A DNA stretch of 64,000 nucleotides from Maritalea mobilis (GTDB taxonomy: Bacteria > Pseudomonadota > Alphaproteobacteria > Rhizobiales > Devosiaceae): assembly GCF_004363175.1 (NCBI RefSeq), contig NZ_SNYR01000001.1, positions 186,001 to 250,000 of the forward strand. Direction: 5' to 3'. Below the pieces are notes generated by a model. The model made no database searches. It had not been told where the DNA came from and saw only the letters and a program-made list of their open reading frames with translations. The position numbers and the translations under genes are program-made. Numbering within the stretch: position 1 is the stretch's first letter; the number at the start of each line of letters is the position of its first letter. Positions 62,445 through 64,000 of the stretch are shown piece after piece.

Positions 62445-64000
62445 TTCGGTTGTCCTCCAAAGGATCTAAACAATCGCCCCCCGGCGATCAGCAATGAAGG
62501 CAAAATAATCAAATCGCCCAACAAAGCCAAGAAAAGAGTAAGCACGCAAAGTGCCCCAAATAGGGCGACCTGCGGCAACACTGAGAATATAACTACGGTT
62601 GTGCCCGCACAAAGGATGAGTGTGGTGGCAATCAAAGCAGGGCCAACACGTTCCAATGTCCGCATAACCGCTTCCTTGTGACCATAATTTTGATTCCGTG
62701 CACGTACATAATGGTTCATGAAATGGATCGTGTCATCCACGGCAATACCAAATGCAATCGTCAACGAAATGACAGTGGTGAGTTGAAGGCCTGCGCCTGA
62801 AACCCACAGATAAAGCTCTGTGCCCAAAATAGGCGCAAAGTTTGGAATGGTGCAGATCAGCGCAACGCGCCAAGACCGAAAAGCAATACCGATGATGAAG
62901 ATCGAAATCACCACGGCGATGGTCAAGCCATCTTGCAGCCGTTGGATCATATCGACACTTTCATAGGCGGAAAGCACTCTAAACCCGGAGATGGAGGCAT
63001 CGCCCAATCCAGCTTCTTTCAAAGCGGCGTCGGTTTCTTCCACCAATTCACGCACTTCTTTAGAGCCAAGCTGAGTAGGCATAAAGGCCGTGGCCATAGC
63101 CAAATCGCCTTCATCGGTGATGAAACGGCGTTTCATGAACGGGCCAACCGCATCAAAAATTTGGTCACGACTAAACCCGGCTTCGCTATAATGGTTGAAG
63201 CTGGCACCGGAGATCACTTTGCCTTTGCCGAAGATATTTTCTAAAATACCGTGAACGGTCTCAACCCGCGCAAAATCATCATCTGTGATCTGCGGGTCAT
63301 TGTCCAAAAGCGGGATGGAAACGTAAAGCGGCGCCACACCGCCAACACCTTGGTCAATCGCTTCAGACGTATCCAAAGCTTCCGAGCCTTTTGGCAAAAA
63401 TTGCTGGAAAGAGAAAGTGGGCTGCAATTGGAAGTGCGGATAAAGCATCAGCACAAAGGCCAGCACACCCAAAATCGCAACAGGCTTGTGTCCACGCTCC
63501 GCTAGCTTGGAGAGCGGTGGAATGATGGCAGTAAGCGCCACGCTAGGGGCCTGCTTTGGCTTATAGCCCATGCGGGTAGCTGCACGCAGTGCCAAAGGCA
63601 AAAAGGTCACTAGGGCCAAAAATGCCATCGGGATGGCGAGGGCACCAGTGATAGCAAATTCGAAAATGCCTTGCCCTGGCGCAATGCTAAGCGACAAAAA
63701 CGCCACAACGGTGGTGATCGAAGTCAGCGCACAAGCTGGGCTAACGCGCACAATCGTTTCGCGGATCGCTTCTTCATGGTCCATGCCTTCACGCGATAAT
63801 CGCAGCCAATGGAAACAGAAGAACATACTCTCCGCAAAGGCAATCACCAGAACGAGCGCTGTCAAAATATTGGTGAGGAAGGTGAAGGAACCGAAAATCA
63901 GCACAACGCTGCCCACCACCCAAAGAACCGAAACAAACGGGGCCAAAGTTGCCAACACCGCGCCCCAGAACGTGCGGAAGGCCAAAAATGCGGTCAAGAA
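62441..64000 (-). CDS. RND-superfamily (MMPL) transporter, 3' part (runs off right edge)
   Basis: The frame is open to the window edge, so only the C-terminal 519 or so residues are present. They show two groups of hydrophobic helices around a periplasmic domain (about residues 210-350 of the visible part). The characteristic AFGIAVDDTIHFMNHY in the last helical bundle marks the COG1033-type exporters (MMPL domain). HpnN-like hopanoid or other lipid exporters are in this group; the cargo is unknown. No start codon can be set. It is coupled to the small exported protein downstream. Confidence 0.86.
   Translation of the reverse strand, partial: FLTAFLAFRTFWGAVLATLAPFVSVLWVVGSVVLIFGSFTFLTNILTALVLVIAFAESMFFCFHWLRLSREGMDHEEAIRETIVRVSPACALTSITTVVAFLSLSIAPGQGIFEFAITGALAIPMAFLALVTFLPLALRAATRMGYKPKQAPSVALTAIIPPLSKLAERGHKPVAILGVLAFVLMLYPHFQLQPTFSFQQFLPKGSEALDTSEAIDQGVGGVAPLYVSIPLLDNDPQITDDDFARVETVHGILENIFGKGKVISGASFNHYSEAGFSRDQIFDAVGPFMKRRFITDEGDLAMATAFMPTQLGSKEVRELVEETDAALKEAGLGDASISGFRVLSAYESVDMIQRLQDGLTIAVVISIFIIGIAFRSWRVALICTIPNFAPILGTELYLWVSGAGLQLTTVISLTIAFGIAVDDTIHFMNHYVRARNQNYGHKEAVMRTLERVGPALIATTLILCAGTTVVIFSVLPQVALFGALCVLTLFLALLGDLIILPSLLIAGGRLFRSFGGQPK

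Overview
The window reads as a chromosomal core region of an alphaproteobacterium, most likely a Hyphomicrobiales (Rhizobiales) member of moderate GC content, perhaps Maritalea/Devosia-like. That placement is inferred from family and gene-order memory. Supporting signs are a PopZ (DUF2497) gene between tolC and valS, an alphaproteobacterial LexA box (GAAC-N7-GAAC) in front of uvrA, a fused SecDF, an NDUFS4-type complex I subunit, an aapJQMP general amino-acid transporter, a fused CysN/CysC, and the conserved run ExoR-like / xthA / erpA / dgt / argS / SPOR / scpAB / tatABC / serS / surE / pcm / nlpD / DUF815 / yajC / secDF. I see no transposase, integrase, CRISPR array, phage gene or toxin-antitoxin pair.

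Layout. 0-1 kb: an unrecognised partial gene runs off the left edge, followed by a tight minus-strand unit tRNA-Pro / NDUFS4-like / tRNA-Arg. 1-9 kb: PAP2 phosphatase, metC, the aapJQMP operon and a second AapJ-like binding protein. 8.6-14 kb: sulfur assimilation (cysK-alaX-GFA on minus; cysD-cysNC on plus). 14-18 kb: secreted amidohydrolase and ubiTUV for oxygen-independent ubiquinone synthesis, preceded by an FNR-like palindrome. 18-23 kb: a putative polyamine (gamma-glutamylputrescine) catabolic cluster. 23-25 kb: tRNA-Asn, mobA, tRNA-Cys, isoaspartyl methyltransferase. 25-33 kb: tolC (with a CtrA-like box), popZ, valS, ilvD, ExoR-like gene. 33-50 kb: repair, Fe-S, dNTPase and tRNA-synthetase genes, SPOR protein, condensin partners scpAB, an orphan ABC ATPase, tatABC, serS, surE-pcm-nlpD, and a DUF815 ATPase. 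50-56 kb: yajC, secDF, then homologues of mitochondrial complex I assembly factors NDUFAF3 and NDUFAF6 and a DUF4153 membrane protein. 56-64 kb: trmFO, a 49-residue DUF1127 protein, uvrA and ssb flanking a LexA box, a secreted hypothetical protein and an RND/MMPL transporter running off the right edge.

Most of the window is ordinary, well-conserved chromosome. The best leads are: UbiU with a Gly where the first [4Fe-4S] cysteine should be, plus an extra CxxC; the FNR-like palindrome before ubiTUV; the SecDF-NDUFAF3-NDUFAF6-DUF4153 operon, in the same window as an NDUFS4 homologue set between two tRNAs; a histone-like basic tail on TatB; an orphan ABC ATPase between scpB and tatA; and the unknown gene beside the 3' end of tRNA-Arg. 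I found no convincing new defence or mobile system.
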